From the NCBI GenBank assembly GCA_918807975.1, contig OU964934.1, positions 6,882,001 through 6,946,000 of the forward strand: DNA of 64,000 bases, in the 5' to 3' direction. Positions 11,304 to 23,087 of the stretch are shown one piece after another. Under the pieces are notes generated by a model that searched no databases, was not told the DNA's origin, and saw nothing but the letters and a program-made list of their open reading frames with translations. The translations under genes were made by a program, and so were the position numbers. Every line of letters begins with the position of its first letter. Within the stretch, counting starts at the first letter, position 1. The stretch is from Aplidium turbinatum (Eukaryota; Chordata; Ascidiacea; Aplousobranchia; Polyclinidae).

Positions 11304-11880
11304 CAGTGTTTTTCAAACTTTTTTAGTCCATCGCCCCCTTTTCGTTATTGAAATAAAACTTCGCCCCCCTAGTTCTGTCAAGTAAAATAAACATTGTTAA
11401 TAGAGTGATAGACAAATTTAGTTTTGGGGATTTAATCAACGAAATTGACAGTAACATGATAATGTTCAATGCGATGGATGAGCTTGACGACTTTTCTAAG
11501 TTTTGAAATGTTTGGCGACATCTTCGTAAGATAGAGTCGAAGATCACCCCGTTTATGAACTAGCAAGCGATTTCTTTGCTTTGAAAGCATCAATGTCACA
11601 GCCGAAAACCAATTTTTAACCATATATGAAATAGGAAACGACAAAATCCACATTCTAGCTTCTTTACAGAGAAGCTCATATTTGCCAGCAACCTGGCGCC
11701 AAAACAAATTGTATCGATCATTTTTGAATTTCACTCTTGACTCATCATCTGTTTGCATATCAATGAACTGGTCTTGAAGTTCCACTTCTATGTCTGTGAG
11801 TTCGGTATGGTGAAAATGGTTGTACCACCCAGTTTGGAGCATGGTTATGTCTTTAAACATTTTTTTATGTGTTTGGCTAT
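11304..11880 (-). pseudogene. hAT transposase C-terminal fragment (ZBED5/SCAND3-like)
   Basis: The left end CAGTGTTTTTCAAACTTTTT is a hAT-type terminus, and the matching right end is absent. The minus strand (11860-11432) encodes 142 residues. These include DIEVELQDQFIDMQTDDES, YNLFWRQVAGKYELLCKEA, and a block corresponding to the C-terminal hATC dimerisation region (TLMLSKQRNRLLVHKRGDLR, with SPNISKL after it). In the family this region follows the RNase H-like catalytic core. The core itself is missing, so only the 3' end of the old element remains. Confidence 0.75.
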
Positions 11881-12436
11881 GTAAAGTTTAAAGTGTCATG
11901 ATTTAATAACTTTTTCATTAAGCTACTTAAGTTATTTTTTAACTTTTAGCAAATTATTTCAAGTTTGTGAGCTCAACAAAACTTGCCTTAATTCGTGATA
12001 ACTGATAGTATGCAATGCAATCAACATTATGCGACTAAGTGACATCTGTTTTCTGCTAAGACATAGGCTAGTCTTCCCTAACAGTTGGCACGTTATAGGT
12101 TAATTCGTTTTCTAGTTCTTAGCTGAGAGATATAGCTATTTCCGATTCTATCTGAGATTTCAAATCTGAATGATGACGTCGAAGCATGCATGCTAGTTGC
12201 TGTCTTTCAACACAGTGTGACGCAGGAAGGACTGTAGCTTACTATTTTTGATTTGCGCACTCAGTCATTCTCCTATTTTACGTTACGTCTGCAGTTTAGC
12301 TTGTAAAAGATATAGTTTTTTACACTACTAGAAGGTAAAAAAATCGTATGAAAGTGCTGACTAACAGATAGTACATGTGGTAAATTACAGAAGCCTAAAG
12401 TATATTTTGATAGCAGTAGAGTAGGTCTGTGATAAA
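11881..12436 (+). other. Upstream region of receptor gene A
   Basis: It holds the 5' flank and presumed 5' UTR of gene A. No clear TATA box at a usual distance was found. An AG-rich stretch (GATAGCAGTAGAGTAG, 12410-12425) just before the start codon could serve as a splice acceptor for an upstream untranslated exon or leader, but this is weak. Confidence 0.35.
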
Positions 12437-15400
12437 ATGAGAAGTGTGGTATTTTTAAAATCGCTTTTGTATTTGGTGTTGATTACCATCTGTCTTTGTG
12501 AGAATTCAAAAACCTCACGGACCATTCTTTCGTATCTCAATGCAAGTGCGGATAGCACCTTCCCATTAATTGTAAAAGCAAGTGCCAAAGAAAATAATGA
12601 AACAATTAAAAAAGAATGCAAGAATTCAAAAACCTCACGGACCACTTTTACTTATTTCAATGCACGTGGGGAGAGCATCCCCCCGTTAATTGTAAAAGCA
12701 AGTGCCGAAGAAGCTAATGAAACAATCAAAGAACCATGCAAGAATTCAAAAACCTCACGGACCACTCCTTCTTATCTCAATGCAAGTGCGGAGAGTACCT
12801 TCCCGTTAATTGTAAAAGCAAGTGCCGAAGAGGATCATGAAACAATCACAGAAGCATTCAAGAATTCAACAACCTCACGGACCACTCTTTCTTATCTTAA
12901 CACAAGTGCGGAGAGCATCTTCCCATTAATTGTAAAAGCAAGTGCCGAAGAGGATAATGAAACAATCACAGAAGCATTCAATTGTACTTCTGCTTACGAC
13001 ATATTTCGACATAAATGGTTTCGAGGAGTTATTCAGCTAACAAGTTTGCTGCATGAAATGCAAGTCCGCAATTGCTCGGAATTTGCTTTGGAATGCAAGC
13101 AGAGAAATTTTGCCTTTAACGGCTACTCTCAGCTCGTCTATGACCGCTTTTGTGACAGCAAATTATTTGATGACAAATGTAAAAAAGGTAAGATATTTCA
13201 TTAGTTGCTTTGAAACTTTGGTCCCATTACTCGAAAACAAACGCAAAATTGTGTCTGCTTGATTTGATTTTCATTTCCGCTGAACAACATGCTTTGACAA
13301 ACTTTGAAAAATGCATCAAGTTGTATTTGGTTGGTTGATTGCGGAAAACTTTACCTCGGACTGAGAAACTAACAATGGGTCATTTAGTTTTGTTGGTTTC
13401 AAGTCCATATAAAGAATATCAGAAACGCAAGTTCGAACGTGTTGTCAGTTGTCACCCAGGACTGTAGATAGTAGCGAAAACTTTCACTTGTTGAAATAAT
13501 GTAAACGCTAAAGCTTAATATTTCTGGTAAATTATTCAATCTACTAAGTGCAGCTGATCGGAAAATTGTCCTTGAAGTGCTTATTCCTGAAATTGATATG
13601 GACTGCATAGTCGAGTGGTGAGTGCTTCGGCACGACGCTCGAAAGGCATCGGTTTGACACCGCTCAAGAGCATGTGGCTGTGTCTTTGACACGACACTTA
13701 AAAGCATTCCTAAACGCAGATACGAAGGTTGGCTCCCTTGTCTTCCCGTCCACTTAATTTTATGTCAATCTTCAACCAACAGGCATAAGCCTAGAAACAA
13801 CACAAAACAAAAAAATGATATGACAAAATATTATAATAAATTAAACTAACAAAAATATAACACTTTTTCAACTTGCTTAATCGTGCTAAAATTATATCAA
13901 AATGTTTTTGCTCAAATACAGTATAAAAAGTAAGTGTTTTTTCATTTTAATGCATAATTGTGACAGCCAGTTTTGTGCCATAACGTGACTTGAATGTTAA
14001 AAGGTTTTCGCAACAAAATCGATCTCCAAGATGAAGAAATGCCTTAAGCATTATAAATATCATTGACCTACGGAAACTAACTGGATGTCATTTTTCTATA
14101 TTTTAGGTAATGGAACAAGACTGTCAGATTTAAATTACACTGACAGCATCAATTCATTAAGAATGCGAAATTTTTGCGAACAAGTGCTGATGTATGAACC
14201 AGAAAGTGAGCATCAATACATTGAGTTCGTGACCAAGTATTCTCCTTTTTGTGGAGTCTCGTGGTGTGGATATCGATTGGATGTCGCGCAAGATTTACAT
14301 ATGACTGAATGGACTTGCCTCCCAGCAGAGTGGGTTGTTGTTGATGGGATACAAATTTTGTTTAAGAAAGCAATTTAAAATTCACATCCGAACATATTTA
14401 CATATAAGCAGAACTTAATTAGTTGCACAGAAAGCGTTTTAAAGTTCAAGCTGTTTAAAGTTCGACTTTTCAAAATTATCCGATAAGCAGCTATGTAACT
14501 TTTATTAGTTAATTTTTAAATAGGCCTACTTATTAGATTAGTGGTGCTGCTTAGAAAGGCCTACATAGGTATATTGTACAATTTGAGAGTAAGATATATT
14601 GTACAATTTAGGTAGATAAGTAACTTTTTTAAACCATAAACATACATAACTCCGCAACAACACTACATTTAACATTATAAAAACAAAAAACAATAAGCGA
14701 ACGTTTTCGGCTAGTCATACAGCCTTTTTCAGTATCACAGGAAGAATATGGTCAAATCTAAACGCTTGAGAGACTGCTCCACTTGCTCATTATAACTTGT
14801 TCAAAATTATTTTCTTAAGGAGTTTCTCAAATGTTTTTGAATGCTTAATAAACTATAAAGGAGCTTGATTTGTCTGAGTAAAAATAATCTTTTTCTGCGA
14901 TAGATTAAGTATGTTTGATTGGCAGTGAACTGATGAGTAAAAATATCAGGTAAAAGATACCATTCCCCCCCCCAAAAAAAAAACGTTAGACTCATCTTAG
15001 CAAACGTTTTGAAAACTAGACAATATTTTCATCATCAGTGGTGCAAATCAAATAGTCATTTGTTTTGTAGCACTGATGATGAATATAAATTAGTTCGGTT
15101 TTAATTATAGTAGAGAAGTTGTGTCTGGTTTTCTCAATAAGATTGAGTACACTCACTAATGCTGGAATACCTTGCTAGACTATTTGAAACAATAGGTTGC
15201 TATTAACCTAGCAAAGTCTGTCATGTTTACATTGGTTCAACGTATTCAAACTTTAGATGAATCTAAAATATCTGACTGTGCTGGCAGGATACTGCATGTA
15301 CTCTTGTTAATTATTTTTTTTAACTACTGTTATTGGTTGCCTCATAAAATTCCACTTGAGTATTTACGAAAAACAAGATAAAAGCTGTTGGCAGGTTATC

Positions 15401-16681
15401 GAACCTGCAATACTCTTTGCTCTCTTCATGAGGTTTTCATTAGGATGAAGTCAACCGAAATGTGGTGAGGTATTTATAGTTAAACGAAATCAGAAAAAAA
15501 AAAATAATAAGCTATAAATTTAGCTAATCAAGTATTTTTAACTTTTTAGATGCCGCAGAAATGTGATCATTGTTATGAGCATAGCCGGGGTACTTGCCAT
15601 CTTCACAGTCATTGTGAACGTCTTAGTAATAACAGTGATTACTAGTTACCCGAATTCAAAAAGCCGACAGCTGGTTTACAAGTTGTGTTTGGCAGCAAGT
15701 GACATGGTCACTGGAGTGCTTGTGTTGCCTCTGTTTGTTCTTACAGTGTACATGAAATTCATAGCCAACACCAATCTTCCGCATGACGATGGTTTCGGAT
15801 TGAAAGAATCAAATGCGTCCAACATGCCAGTTATCTACAATTTATCGACATTGCACAAAACTACGGAATTTTATAAAGTAGATGAAAGCTTAGAGACTGG
15901 AGAATATTTTCCTCCAGGGTATCTTGCAGTTTTTGGAATTTTTTCCTGTTGGTCTTTAATGGCAACTCTTTACACTCTGCTGTGTGCTAGCTTTGATCAA
16001 TTAAGGTGCATTTGGAAGCCGTTTTCTATCACCATCGATAGAGCTCTTCTGATTGCGAAGATTTTAAGTTTGGTCGTGTGGGTTATTTCTTTTGTCATTG
16101 CATTGCTGCCTGCATTTGTACAAGGTCTTGCCCCATACCATTTAGTTACAGGCTTACCGATTGCACACGGAGACTACGCCCTTTTACTGTATGGAGTCAC
16201 ATTTTTAGTTCCATTGCTTTTGCTTTGGGCAATCAACTTGTTTACTTGGCTCGTGTTAAGGAAAAAGGAAAAATCAGCTTTTGGACGATGCGATGATAGC
16301 AGAATACAAAGAAAATTGATCAAAACTTTAACAACCATGATCGGAGTGTTCACCTTATGTATACTACCCTTTGGTTTTGGCATCGTCATACTTCAGATTG
16401 AAGTGAAACTCCATAAAAAAGCGACGGACATGGTCCCACCTACGACAACAATCGAATCTTTTGATCTCGTTGCAACTTTGCTCTTACTCAGCAAAGGGAT
16501 ATGGAATGGCTTCATATACAATACACGGTCACAAGGTTTTAGAGAAATGACGAGTGAAAAGTTTCACTACTGCTACGCGTCGTGCTGTCTGTTTGGATGT
16601 GGGAGAAGAGTGCAATCAGCTTCTCGAAAAGTCAGAAGAAGGGTTCGATCTCTGTCCAAGGCGAATATACATAATTTGTAA
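12437..16681 (+). CDS. Receptor gene A: signal peptide, four 40-aa repeats, ten-Cys ectodomain, 7TM
   Basis: Spliced gene, join(12437..13187, 14107..14329, 15550..16681), 701 aa. Donors G|GTAAGA (13188) and A|GTGGGT (14330); acceptors TTTTAG (14106) and TTTTTAG (15549); introns in phase 1 and phase 2. Residues 1-21 are a signal peptide. Residues 22-181 are four repeats with N-glycosylation sequons. Residues 183-326 hold ten cysteines (C-x6-C-x18-C-x8-C, then C-x24-C-x4-C-x16-C-x4-C) with landmarks YDRFC, WCGY and WTCLP. Residues about 328-660 are a rhodopsin-like bundle: TM2 LAASD (D376), TM3 end DQL (474-476) in place of DRY, TM6 proline P598 without CWxP, TM7 NGFIY (644-648) in place of NPxxY. 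The loop after TM2 (about 395-446) is unusually long. The cysteines expected at position 3.25 and in loop 2 are absent. The tail has clustered Cys (666-675) and basic residues. Expected role is a plasma-membrane receptor; ligand and G protein are unknown. Gene B is its paralogue. Confidence 0.85.
12501..12980 (+). repeat. Coding tandem repeat, 4 x 120 bp
   Basis: Four exact-length 120-bp units begin AGAATTCAAAAACCTCACGG (the last unit has AAC for AAA). Each encodes 40 residues of the form NSKTSRTT-x-SYLNAS...FPLIVKASA-x-E...NETI. Length is perfectly kept and most differences are single bases, so the expansion is recent or homogenised. The units are rich in Ser/Thr and sequons, suiting a glycosylated stalk. 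They are absent from gene B. Confidence 0.97.
13604..13795 (+). mobile_element. SINE family 2 copy in intron 1 of gene A
   Basis: A tRNA-like head (GCATAGTCGAGTGGTGAGTG as A-box region, GGTTTGACACC as B box) is followed by GAGCATGTGGCTGTGTCTTTG and CTTCCCGTCCACTTAAT. It is the same family as the minus-strand copy at 59404-59600. The rest of intron 1 (13188-14106) has nothing recognisable. Confidence 0.8.
14330..15549 (+). other. Intron 2 of gene A, with a foldback element at 14984-15098
   Basis: Phase-2 intron. It holds a foldback element (ACTCATCTTAGCAAACGTTTTG against GCACTGATGATGAA...) related to those at 6444 and 48738. Near 14700-14745 a minus-strand motif reads CTGAAAAAGGCT...AGCCGAAAACGTTCGC, with the same CTGANNA-stem-GAAA layout. 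Confidence 0.6.
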
Positions 16682-18619
16682 TATATCAACCACTTTGCAT
16701 ATATTGAGACTCATCAAGATGATGTATTGTAAAAATCATTGTGAAGTAACAGTTTACATGGCACGAGTTTCCAGCAAAAGCCTTCAATATCAACGCAGTA
16801 GACTATGACTTCGTCAAGCCATGATTAGGCCTATACTAAATTGCCTTTTGTTACTGTATTGATTTTGTTTAAAATTCTGCATGGTTTGCTTTAAGGCACA
16901 AAATTTTCATGCAGTATTTTAAGTGGATTGAAGATGATAGACTCTGTTTTGCCAATCTCACTGTTGTGGCAAAGTAACCACTTTGAACACAAGGTCTTCT
17001 TGCATGCGAGAGATTAACTGATGACATACAATGTCAAATAGTCAATGCAGCCACACTTTACTCACCTCATTCAGAAGTTTCCCGTTGCGACTATAGAAAC
17101 TTGGAGGATTACATAGCAGCCTACTTGAAAATTACGTGTGCAGTCTGCTGCTCATCACCACAGATGCAGCGTGATCGGTACTGCAGTTCCTATCTGTGCA
17201 TGTCTGGTAAATGATCTCATGTTGTTTAGCTATGAATGTAAAGGTAAACGTTTCTGAGGTTAACCATTTTGTTGTGATACGAATTTAATATGTTAGAACA
17301 ACAAACATGGCTGATTCAACATGTTTCGTTTCTCGGATGACAATAGATGCTATCATTATTATTACATTCGTACTCTGTAGGCCTATACGTAAAATAGATC
17401 AATAACATGACGTTGCGGTTAATATTTTGTCAATCGGCTTTTAGCGACTGCTGTTTTCCAATTGTTTATTAATGTTGCAACCATAGCTATATCTGGTCTT
17501 TCCTGGAAAGAAATTGCTGGGGAATTTTGTCATCTTTGCTTTAATCCGACTTGAATGGAACTCACGGTTGTCACAAATCATGGCGAGAAGACTAGTATAG
17601 TGTATTACCAGCATCTTAGCCAAAATTTGACTGACGTTGGTACACTTGGCTACAACTTCTCTTGCAACGTGATTTTACATAAGTTGTCAATTCTCGGAAA
17701 AACATGTACGTTAAGTCTCTTGCTCTTTTAGGACACATGTGAAGTCCAGAAAGATACGAAAAATCTAAATGCGTTGTTGAACCAGTTGTTGTAGACGTAA
17801 TACAGTGTTATGCTTCTATAAATACGTCATTGTGAGTTGTGACCCAAAGCTTGTAAATATACAAAACCTTCTATTGGTTCGACCAGCCAATGAAGTTCTT
17901 TTAAACTAAAATATTAGAAAAATGAAAGCACGTTGTTTCGACGCACTATTCTTAGTTTTGACTTATTTCGACAAAAAAATGCAATTATTAAGATATAACT
18001 TATTAAATATAGCGCATACATGTTTGACGCAACCGCTGCTAGCGCTCACGTGGCTAACTTGCTGCATGCTACATACCTTGTTACATGGAAGTTACGCAAA
18101 CTTTTCCAAGATATTTAATCATTATAGTAGCAGTGGTAAGGGTTGATATTTTTTTTAGTTTAGAGTTTATTATGGAACCTTAATGAGGGTCGTAAGCTGT
18201 GTAGTGGCCTACAAACCGTATGTGTATTTGTCATCTGCAAGTCGCTGCAGCAGATGAGGTTTATTAACCAATCGAAGGCTAGATTTAAATCAGCTGATTG
18301 CAGTCATGTCTTTCTGAATATTTCTGCATATTTAATTATTTGTTAAATAATGACAAGTGTCAGTCGGACCCCTTGTTGTAGATAGAAGAGGGTGTGTTAT
18401 ACCATGGACCGCTACATCGACTTGCATTCGAATACGCATGACTAACTTTGGCTGCAAGTAACAAAAAAAAAACATTAAAAGTTCGAAGTAACCTAAAAGG
18501 TTAACATTATCTGAATGAAAAAAGGTAAGCTATTGTTCTATGTAAAATGTATCAAAGTGATTTTGTAGGAAATTTTGATGTAGAATCAAAAAAATCTCTT
18601 TAATAACTTAATCCTGGCT
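16682..18619. other. 3' flank of gene A and intergenic DNA, no gene recognised
   Basis: No AATAAA close after the stop codon was recognised with confidence. Reading frames of 60-90 codons here have no recognisable motif. A minus-strand SINE family 1 scrap, with the GATTTGAATCACTGACGCAG block, lies just beyond at about 18625-18690. Confidence 0.45.
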
Positions 18620-18734
18620 GTTCCATTAACTTATACTGTAGAAGATTTGAATCACTGACGCAGACTCGGTAACAGAGATTCATAGGAGATGGGAGCGGTC
18701 GCTTCCTCGTTAAAAAAAAAATCCGAATTTCGGC

Positions 18735-19560
18735 AAAAATGTCCAGTTATTTGGGCAAATCAATCTTACCATGATGTTTCGACGTCCACCAGTTTAGAAA
18801 CTTTACATAATTGTTATGATTTATGAGATACAATGATATTTTCCAATGAATGTAAAATATATTATCAACTTTGGAAACTATTGCATGTGGTATTGCAATC
18901 TGGGCAAATTGATAAGTTTCGATTTGACAACTGCAAAGAGGCACTTTAAAAGAGCACAGTTGGCACACAGAGGTAAGCTTATCACTGATATTCACTAACA
19001 TATAAGCAGCATCTTTCACAAGTAAGATTTAAAAGCCTGCTTGGTATTGGTAACTCTATGAGGCTTTTTGTTTTTTTCTCAATATCCTACTAACGTTGTT
19101 GTTTGTAAAAATCATTTGGGCAGAAATGTCTAGTTATTTGGACATCAATTCTTACCATGAGTTTGTAACATTCTGCCAGTTTAGTAATTTTACAGTGTTG
19201 CATTTTGTATAAAAAACATTAACATGCTTTTTTAATGTAAAACATAGCATCGACAATTTGGGAAACTTTTATATTTGATATTGAAATTTGGGCAGAATGT
19301 TAAGTTTCGATTCAATGTTTGCAGAAAATAAATGTATAATAGTGCATTTGACGAGCTCAGGTAAGCTTATTGCATATATTCATTAGAATATACACACTAG
19401 CTTACATTTCTTCATTGGTAGAATTTTGAAACACTGATGGGTTCTGGTGAGCTTATGAGGACTTTGTTTTTTCTCCATATCCTACTAATGGAGTTGTTTG
19501 TAAAAATATATAGGAAAAAAATATCCAGTTATTGGATAAATCAATTTTACCATGAGGCAT
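18735..19560 (+). repeat. Diverged tandem repeat, about 390-bp unit, 2.1 copies
   Basis: Blocks recur in order at 18740, 19128 and 19529 (TCCAGTTATT / TCTAGTTATT / TCCAGTTATT). Each full unit also repeats GAGGTAAGCTTAT / CAGGTAAGCTTAT (about 18970 and 19355) and CTCAATATCCTACTAA / CTCCATATCCTACTAA (about 19078 and 19476). No long shared reading frame was found. Confidence 0.75.
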
Positions 19561-19924
19561 GCTGTGCTCACAAAACTTAACTTAGGAAAAAGCAGATTAT
19601 CACCTTATACATCTTGTGATAGTTTAGTTTTGTTAGCACCAGAAGAACGTATATCATGTTATTTAACTAAATGACTGGTGAACAGCCTCATTCAATTTTT
19701 TTGCCGGAGGCTTGTTGAAGCCATGTATCGAATCTAATTAGGCTATCAACTGCAGTAGTTCTTTAATAATATTAATTTGAAAATCATTTGATATTTTTGC
19801 TTACATGGATAACAGAGTGTGATCTGCAAATACATTGAGCGGTTTGAAAAAAAGAAGCCAATGGCATATGGTTTACATAAGATAAAAACAACAATTGATT
19901 GATGGAATCTTTATGCTTAGATAG

Positions 19925-20090
19925 AGGAAGCTTCTCTGAGACCTTAATTCTGGCACTTTTGCATACTTGTAAAGGCTTTAAACCAATGACGCAGGCCGTT
20001 CACCGAGTTTTGACAGAGCAAAGTTTCCGATGTTTGAAGTGTTGTTGTCTTTAAATTTTTTCATCCTCTAGGTGCCGCTGAATAAAGAAC
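19925..20090 (-). mobile_element. SINE family 1, diverged partial copy
   Basis: The minus strand matches the family tail and middle blocks (TGCATACTTGTAAAGGCTTT against the consensus AAAGCCTCTGCAAGTATGC, and TAGGTGCCGCTGAATAAAGA). The tRNA-like head is not clear, and the copy is old. Confidence 0.65.
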
Positions 20091-20284
20091 TGTCCTTGAA
20101 ATGTGTTGCTTAAAAATGCTAAAATTCTTCTTTGTTTATTAAATTGAATCATTATTATTTTTTGTTTATTATCTATAATAATCGCTCACAATATACGTGC
20201 ATTAAAAATATTATATCTAACCCTAAGCAACTGTCATGTGGAGTCTCTTAAGGCTCAATACTTGGATCATTATCATGTTGGTCC

Positions 20285-21222
20285 ATCCCAATGGCAGTTG
20301 GTTAAACGCCTGACTTCTTGAACGAAGTAACTTCAAGATCAAGTGGCACTGGTGGGCTCTTGGAGTGTGCAGTTAATGCACGTATAATGTGAACAATTAT
20401 TATTATACTGTAGATAACAGTTTAATACATAAAGAGAAATTAGACATATTATAGTGAATAATTTTCGTATTTAATTTTGCTCTCGACTTCCGTTAAGTGG
20501 CGTAAGTAATTAAATCAACAGAAATTTGTTTTCAAGTGTGGCAAGGGAATTTTGGTTTTCAATCTTCAAATTGCAGATTGCACAGCGCTGGAGGCAGGTT
20601 GTGTGTTGTTTTTTTTTGTTTTTTATATGTAAGCTTAATCAACCTGTCCTGGATTGAATATAATCTTTGTCGCAAGGATTGATCTTCCAGGAAACTTCAC
20701 TCTGTCAATTTCGATGACCGGGCCGCGAAATTTTTTTTCCTACGAGATTTTTGTCTCATTTATTTTAGTCACTTTAAAAGTAAGATTTTCCGAAAGTGTT
20801 TGAGAGATTGGTTGATTCAGATTGCGAAATAACTATTTGCCAATAAAATTCTGCAATGATAATAAAATATAAGCTTTCCCTAACCCTACTTTTTTGAAAA
20901 GCTCTTGTGCACCGCAAAAATTAATTTAAAGAAAAAAAAAAGTTTGACTTCGACGGGCGTCGAACCCTTGTTCTCACGATTACTAGGCGGAGGATGATAC
21001 CTTTGAACCAACCGTGCCAACGAGAAACTGTTGCATTCCACACGGTTTTAATACAAACTTTTACCAAAATATGTAAATGAGACAAAAATCTCGTAGGAAA
21101 AAATATTTCGCGACCGGGCCTGCGTCAGTGATTCAAAGCCTCTGCAAGTATGCCAAACTACCAGGATTAAGCTTTGCAAGAAGCTTTCCCAGTCCAAGGA
21201 TAAAGATTCAATCAATCAATGT
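20285..21222 (+). mobile_element. SINE family 1 copy split by a MULE-like MITE
   Basis: A degenerate head (CAAGATCAAGTGGCACTGG, about 20330) and a middle block (GGAAACTTCACTCTGTCAAT, about 20690) precede the MITE at 20725-21111. The tail resumes as TGCGTCAGTGATTCAAAGCC and ends in AAAGATTCAATCAATCAA. About 280 bp between 20400 and 20680 is extra relative to other copies. Confidence 0.65.
20725..21111. mobile_element. MITE with 9-bp target duplication carrying a tRNA-like sequence
   Basis: Inverted termini GCGAAAT...TCCTACGAGATTTTTGTCTC (20725-20760) and the inverse (21076-21111) are about 37 bp each with few differences. They are flanked by a perfect 9-bp repeat GACCGGGCC (20716-20724, 21112-21120). 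A 9-bp duplication is typical of Mutator-like elements. Inside, on the minus strand (about 21028-20950), lies a tRNA-like stretch: TGGCACGGTTGGTTCAAAGG suits an A box, CCTAGTAA sits in the anticodon-loop position, and GGGTTCGACGCC suits a B box. The acceptor ends do not pair, so it is not a usable tRNA gene. Confidence 0.8.
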
Positions 21223-22103
21223 CATCTTTCAAGCTCTGCTTTCAACAGCCAGAATAAGACATAGTTCAAATACACAAAGATGTACGTATACGCCGCAAAT
21301 TCTACGTCGTAGACTTGCGGCGTAGACTTTTTGTTTACTCTAACGCTTGCGGCCACATTTTTTTGGATAGTTGTCACTTGAGGCTACGCCGTAAAGTTTT
21401 CGAGGTTTTTAGCGCACAGCGTCAAATGTCTTAGCTGTTGTTTGCATTTTTTTTTATCAAACTTTCCAAATTTTGAATAATAGTGTAGGCATATTTGTAA
21501 TTTCGTGTTTTTTTTTTGTTAAAAGCAAAAACTCACTTGTTTTTGAAAGAAAATATGATAAGCTTAAAAAAAAATTAGGGTGGCATTTTTTCTGAACATT
21601 TTTGGGCCACGAAATCCAAGATGGCGTCCAAAATGCGGCACAACAATAATTATGGAATATTTTCGCAAGTATATAGACTACCATTACAAATAAAATATCT
21701 GAATATATGTTTTCTGAGCCAGGAAGTCTAATGGGATCCTCAAATTTAGGTTTCATATACATGTGCCAAATTTTAAAATGTTATTCAAGATACCCCCCCC
21801 GCACCCGAAACGTATGCTAAGCTACCTACGTAATTTTGTAATTTTACACAAAGGACTGTATTAACTTAAATGCATGCATTTTCACAAAGAATACGCAACT
21901 TGAAAGCTAATGAACTGATATAATTACAATGAAACTTGAATTAATGTTCGATCCTTAAAGTCGTATTACACGCGAAAGATGTAAGAAGTCTTAGGCCTTC
22001 TGATTAAATGGCAGTTATCGTTAACAACCAACATCTACGGAATTTATAATATTTATTGAATGTCAAAGAAAACAATTCATCTTCAAATTTTCAGTCTTCA
22101 TTT

Positions 22104-23087
22104 GATGGCTATCCCTCGTCTTCGAGGATGATGGCCTTCGCAATAAAATAAAAGCTAACGGTGAGTTCTTAAATGGCTAATTAGTCCAATCTTGGCTTTA
22201 AAAGTTCGGTTGCATTTGGTACATTTAAGGTCCTTTGGGAGAGTTGGTTGTGGGTGTGATTGTCGTTCTTTTCTTTGCATTCTTTTTTCTTTTAACCTTT
22301 TAGATCTGCTCTTCTCAAACGTGGCGACAGCTTTCTGAGTGGCAGATCTCCAGAGCAGCCTGTCCTCTGCGGTTTCCTCCCAGTTTGTATAATTGATGTT
22401 ACACACTTTAAGATTACTCTTCAGTGAGTCTTTATACTGCTTCTTTTGTCCACTTACCGAACGCTTACCCTTAGCCAATTCCGAGTAGAACATTTGTTTA
22501 GGGAGACGCTGATCTGGCATTCGTACTACATGCCCGCACCATCTAAGTTGATTTTGAATAATGCGGGACTCAATGCTTGTTGTTTCAGCCTCTTCTAGCA
22601 CGCTCAAATTTGTTCTTTTCTCTTCCCAGCTGATATTCAGAATTTTGCGCAGGCAGCGTTGTTGGAATCTTTCAAGAGTTTTAATATGGTTTCGGTAGGT
22701 GGTCCAGGTCTCGAAAGCATATAATAGTGTTGTGATAACTACTGCATTGTAGACGGCGAGCTTTGTACTTTTTCGTATGTTATGGTTGTCAAATATTCGT
22801 GAGCGAAGTTTTCCAAAAGCAGTGCCAGCACAATTTAAACGATGTTGTATTTCATCCTGAAGGTCAGCGTTGTCTGAAATTTCACTTCCGAGGTAGCAGA
22901 AGTGTTTCACATTTTTTAGAGGTGTACCATCGAGAAGGTTTTCTGGCAGAGCACTGGTACGATCTTTAAGAAGTGGTTGAAAGAGGACCTGAGTCTTGTT
23001 GATATTGACGCTAAGTCCAAGCCTCTTGTATGCTTGATGGAAAGCATTCAGAATCTGCTGTAGGTGGTTTTCACTCAGTGCTGCTAC
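22104..23087 (-). mobile_element. 5'-truncated LINE with 12-bp target duplication
   Basis: The minus strand encodes the last roughly 310 residues of a non-LTR reverse transcriptase in one open frame (23096-22155). Landmarks in order are the thumb-region KHFCYLGSEISDNADLQDEI, TTLLYAFETWTTYRNHIKTL, RCLRKILNISWEEK, QLRWCGHVVRMPDQRLPKQM, and a C-terminal C2H2 finger CTKCNRTF...GLISHLRTH. This type occurs widely in invertebrates (I/Nimbus-like or related clade; not certain). The YxDD-bearing palm is missing. CAGTCTTCATTT occurs at 22092-22103 and 23088-23099, a perfect target duplication. The first codons (MKT) come from the target, so the apparent start is accidental. The 3' UTR is very short, ending about 22104. 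Confidence 0.88.

Noticed and set aside
12385-12645. 86-codon minus-strand frame over gene A exon 1
   Set aside because: Shadow of the 120-bp coding repeats. The + strand has a signal peptide and good splice sites.
14807-14995. Minus frame of 62 codons in intron 2 of gene A
   Set aside because: No motif, and it overlaps a poly-C/poly-A run and a foldback element.
20950-21028. tRNA gene on the minus strand
   Set aside because: Box-like words are present, but the acceptor stem does not pair and the T stem has a mismatch. It lies inside a MITE.
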